From the NCBI GenBank assembly GCA_049284695.1, contig JBAPYK010000082.1, positions 1 through 6,837 of the forward strand: DNA of 6,837 nucleotides. The letters run 5' to 3'. The DNA is from Rhodoplanes sp049284695 (lineage in GTDB: Bacteria > Pseudomonadota > Alphaproteobacteria > Rhizobiales > Xanthobacteraceae). The notes beneath the pieces were generated by a model that did no database searches, had not been told where the DNA came from, and saw nothing but the letters and a program-made list of their open reading frames with translations. Shown in pieces: positions 5,642 to 6,837 of the stretch. The position numbers were made by a program, and so were the translations under genes. The number at the start of each line of letters is the position of its first letter. Positions within the stretch are counted from its first letter, which is position 1.

Positions 5642-5698
5642 CTGGACATTCTGGACAGAATCGCCAAATTCTGTGCATAAGAGTCCACGAGGCATCCC
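5642..5698 (+). promoter_or_regulatory. Promoter and likely autoregulatory operator of the toxin-antitoxin operon
   Basis: A possible -35 TGGACA (5652-5657) and -10 CATAAG (5676-5681) are 18 bases apart. The inverted repeat ATTCTG-GA-CAGAAT (5648-5661) overlaps the -35, and another ATTCTG begins at 5668, 20 bases or about two helical turns further on. The direct repeat CTGGACA (5642-5648, 5651-5657) is also present. Phd-type antitoxins commonly bind such sites to repress their own operon. A GAGG ribosome binding site (5689-5692) lies 6 bases before the antitoxin ATG. Confidence 0.45.
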
Positions 5699-5974
5699 AT
5701 GCGCAGCTATCCTTTGCACGAAGCAAGATCGAAATTCTCGGCGCTGATCGAACGCGCGCTCAAAGGCCAGCCGCAGCGGGTGACCCGCCATGGCAAAGAA
5801 GCCGTGATCATCGTCTCCGAGGCGACCTGGAACGCGCGGCCGAAGAGCGCCCCGACGCTCGCCGATCTTTTGCTCAAGACCGTCGGCGCGGACGAGCGTG
5901 GTTTTGCCGATGTCCTCGGGCGGACGCGCTGGGCCAAGGATAAGCGGCCGCTTGGCGCCGACTTCGTCAAGTGA
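5699..5974 (+). CDS. Type II antitoxin, Phd/YefM family
   Basis: A 91-residue protein. The N-terminal part (residues 1-45, MRSYPLHEARSKFSALIERA then …QPQRVTRHGKEAVIIVSEATW) has the standard Phd/YefM layout: a short strand, the LHEARSKFSALIE helix, then the basic R-x-T-R-H-G-K-E-A-V-I-I-V strands. The family dimerises through this part, binds operator DNA and represses its operon. The remainder (APTLADLLLKTV… to GADFVK) is the flexible toxin-binding tail, which should thread into the PIN toxin's active site. The start is supported by GAGG six bases before the ATG, and the gene ends six bases before the toxin start, as expected for an operon. It is of full normal length and looks intact. Confidence 0.9.
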   Translation: MRSYPLHEARSKFSALIERALKGQPQRVTRHGKEAVIIVSEATWNARPKSAPTLADLLLKTVGADERGFADVLGRTRWAKDKRPLGADFVK

Positions 5975-5980
5975 GCGTTC

Positions 5981-6418
5981 GTGTATCTGCTCGACACGAA
6001 CATCGTCTCGCTGTTCGATCCGCGGCGCGCCGACGAGGCCGCGCCGGTTATCGCCTGGATGCGGGAGCACGATCCGCTGTTGTTCCTGAGCACGATCACG
6101 CTCACCGAGATCGAGGCGGGCATCCTGAAGCTCGTCCGCGAGAAGAAGCAGAAGCGCGCCGATCAGCTCATTGCGCTGCGCGACGGCCTCATCGCTGATT
6201 TCAGCGAGCGGCTGCTGCCGCTCGATGTCGAGGTGGCGCTGGCAATTGCCCGCCTCGCAGAAGCCGTGCGGCGCAAGGTGATCGAACGCGCCGACCTCAT
6301 CATCGCCGCCACCGCCAAGGTTCACGGCCTCACCGTGCTCACCCGCAACCTCCGGCATTTCATGCCGACCGGCGTTCCGGTCATCGACCCGGTGCGGTCG
6401 CTTCCGCGAAGCGGTTGA
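5981..6418 (+). CDS. vapC: PIN-domain ribonuclease toxin (VapC/FitB-like)
   Basis: A 145-residue protein starting at a GTG (VYLLDTN, read as fMet). PIN-domain acidic residues are in place: D5 in LLDTNIVS, E43 in TLTEIEAG and D105 in ERADLIIAATA, followed by the closing TRNLRHF motif (residues 121-127). Such toxins are metal-dependent endoribonucleases, often cutting tRNA or rRNA; the target here cannot be read from sequence. The length is normal for VapC/FitB and no lesion is visible. It lies six bases after the antitoxin and is presumably co-transcribed and restrained by it. Pairing a Phd/YefM antitoxin with a PIN toxin is common among VapBC-type systems. Confidence 0.92.
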   Translation: MYLLDTNIVSLFDPRRADEAAPVIAWMREHDPLLFLSTITLTEIEAGILKLVREKKQKRADQLIALRDGLIADFSERLLPLDVEVALAIARLAEAVRRKVIERADLIIAATAKVHGLTVLTRNLRHFMPTGVPVIDPVRSLPRSG

Positions 6419-6837
6419 TCACGACGCGACGTTTCGGACGGCGCCCGTCAAGACAATTCCGTCGCGTGAGACATCTTCCGGTGAGACATTTCCATGTGAG
6501 CAAATTCGATTCGGACGTGGTAGGTTTTACTCAAGCTCGCACGCGCCTCGTCGATCGGAACGGCGATTTCGTTGCGGGCAACTCTTGGTAGGTTTTGAAC
6601 GGGTTTTCGGTGGGCGAGTTTCGATGCAACTGTCTCCCCGCCGCCGGGATTATCAGCTAAGCCTTTGATATCACGGGTCCTCCCTGGGCCACAACCTGTG
6701 CGGGGGGCGACAGCCCGATAGATCGCCACCGACAGCCCGAAAATCTGAGTTACCACTGATGCTCAATGCCGTGACGCGCGGACCTTTGGCCTATCGGATA
6801 TTCGTGCTGAGCGGGAGCGAAGAACAAAAGCTCCAAA
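6419..6837. other. Non-coding end region with short spaced repeats, no supportable gene
   Basis: No frame on either strand has convincing protein character; the 102-codon minus-strand frame (6448-6756) is weak. Three groups of short repeats stand out: GTGAGACAT at 6466 and 6481 with GTGAGCAAA at 6496 (15-base steps), TGGTAGGTTTT at 6518 and 6586, and CGACAGCCCGA at 6708 and 6730 (22 bases apart). They resemble transposase- or repressor-binding arrays at element ends, but no matching transposase is present. Confidence 0.4.
6466..6504. repeat. Three iterons with 15-base spacing
   Basis: GTGAGACAT occurs at 6466-6474 and 6481-6489, and a degenerate third copy GTGAGCAAA starts at 6496. On the minus strand this reads TTTGCTCAC, ATGTCTCAC, ATGTCTCAC. 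The strict spacing favours a protein-binding array, such as an insertion-sequence end, over chance. Confidence 0.4.

Noticed and set aside
5354..6358. Long minus-strand open frame (334 codons) opposite the DUF6362 fragment and toxin-antitoxin genes
   Set aside because: It lies antisense to three + strand genes with recognisable motifs and has no domain of its own.
6399..6413. CGCTTC-CGC-GAAGCG hairpin at the end of the PIN toxin gene as a terminator
   Set aside because: The stem is inside the coding end and no T-run follows, so termination cannot be supported.
1..6837. CRISPR array, tRNA or rRNA gene
   Set aside because: I saw no regular repeat-spacer array and no cloverleaf or rRNA-like sequence.

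Overview
The window is GC-rich accessory DNA. Most short genes are packed with mobile, phage-like and toxin-related content. The combination of a 'GGQWT'-motif toxin, a DUF6362-like fragment and a Phd/PIN toxin-antitoxin pair suggests an alphaproteobacterium, probably Hyphomicrobiales (Rhizobiales). This is inferred from protein style only; there is no rRNA or housekeeping gene to confirm it.

Layout. (1) 1 to about 1584, + strand: right-hand part of an IS21-family insertion sequence, with the istA 3' end, complete istB, a small downstream ORF and a long non-coding tail that probably ends at TAACA 1580-1584. (2) About 1585-2577: degenerate DNA. It holds a possible minus-strand gene tail, a nested palindrome at 1757-1814, a + strand pseudogene with a frameshift and an amber stop, and the 5' stub of the gene that followed it through an ATGA overlap. 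(3) 2575-5243, minus strand: a toxin-immunity cassette. The toxin has an N-terminal helical/GGQWT region and a C-terminal PD-(D/E)XK-like nuclease domain, and is interrupted by a TAG inside the catalytic motif. Behind it lie two paralogous, presumed immunity genes made by tandem duplication. (4) 5264-5641, + strand: the 3' part of a DUF6362-like phage gene. (5) 5642-6418, + strand: an apparently intact Phd/YefM-type antitoxin and VapC-like PIN toxin with a plausible autoregulatory promoter. (6) 6419-6837: no supportable gene, but several short spaced direct repeats that look like remnants of element ends.

How it fits together. The toxin stop codon overlaps the first immunity start as ATGA, and the last toxin codons double as a strong Shine-Dalgarno sequence for that gene. 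The duplication carried this translation signal, with the last toxin codons, in front of the second immunity gene. The toxin has since lost its catalytic DVK motif to a nonsense codon while both immunity genes stay open, so the locus now looks like an immunity bank with a disarmed or readthrough-dependent toxin. The cassette lies between two + strand phage-like gene remnants, which suggests it entered an old prophage. The insertion sequence and the toxin-antitoxin pair flank this mosaic.
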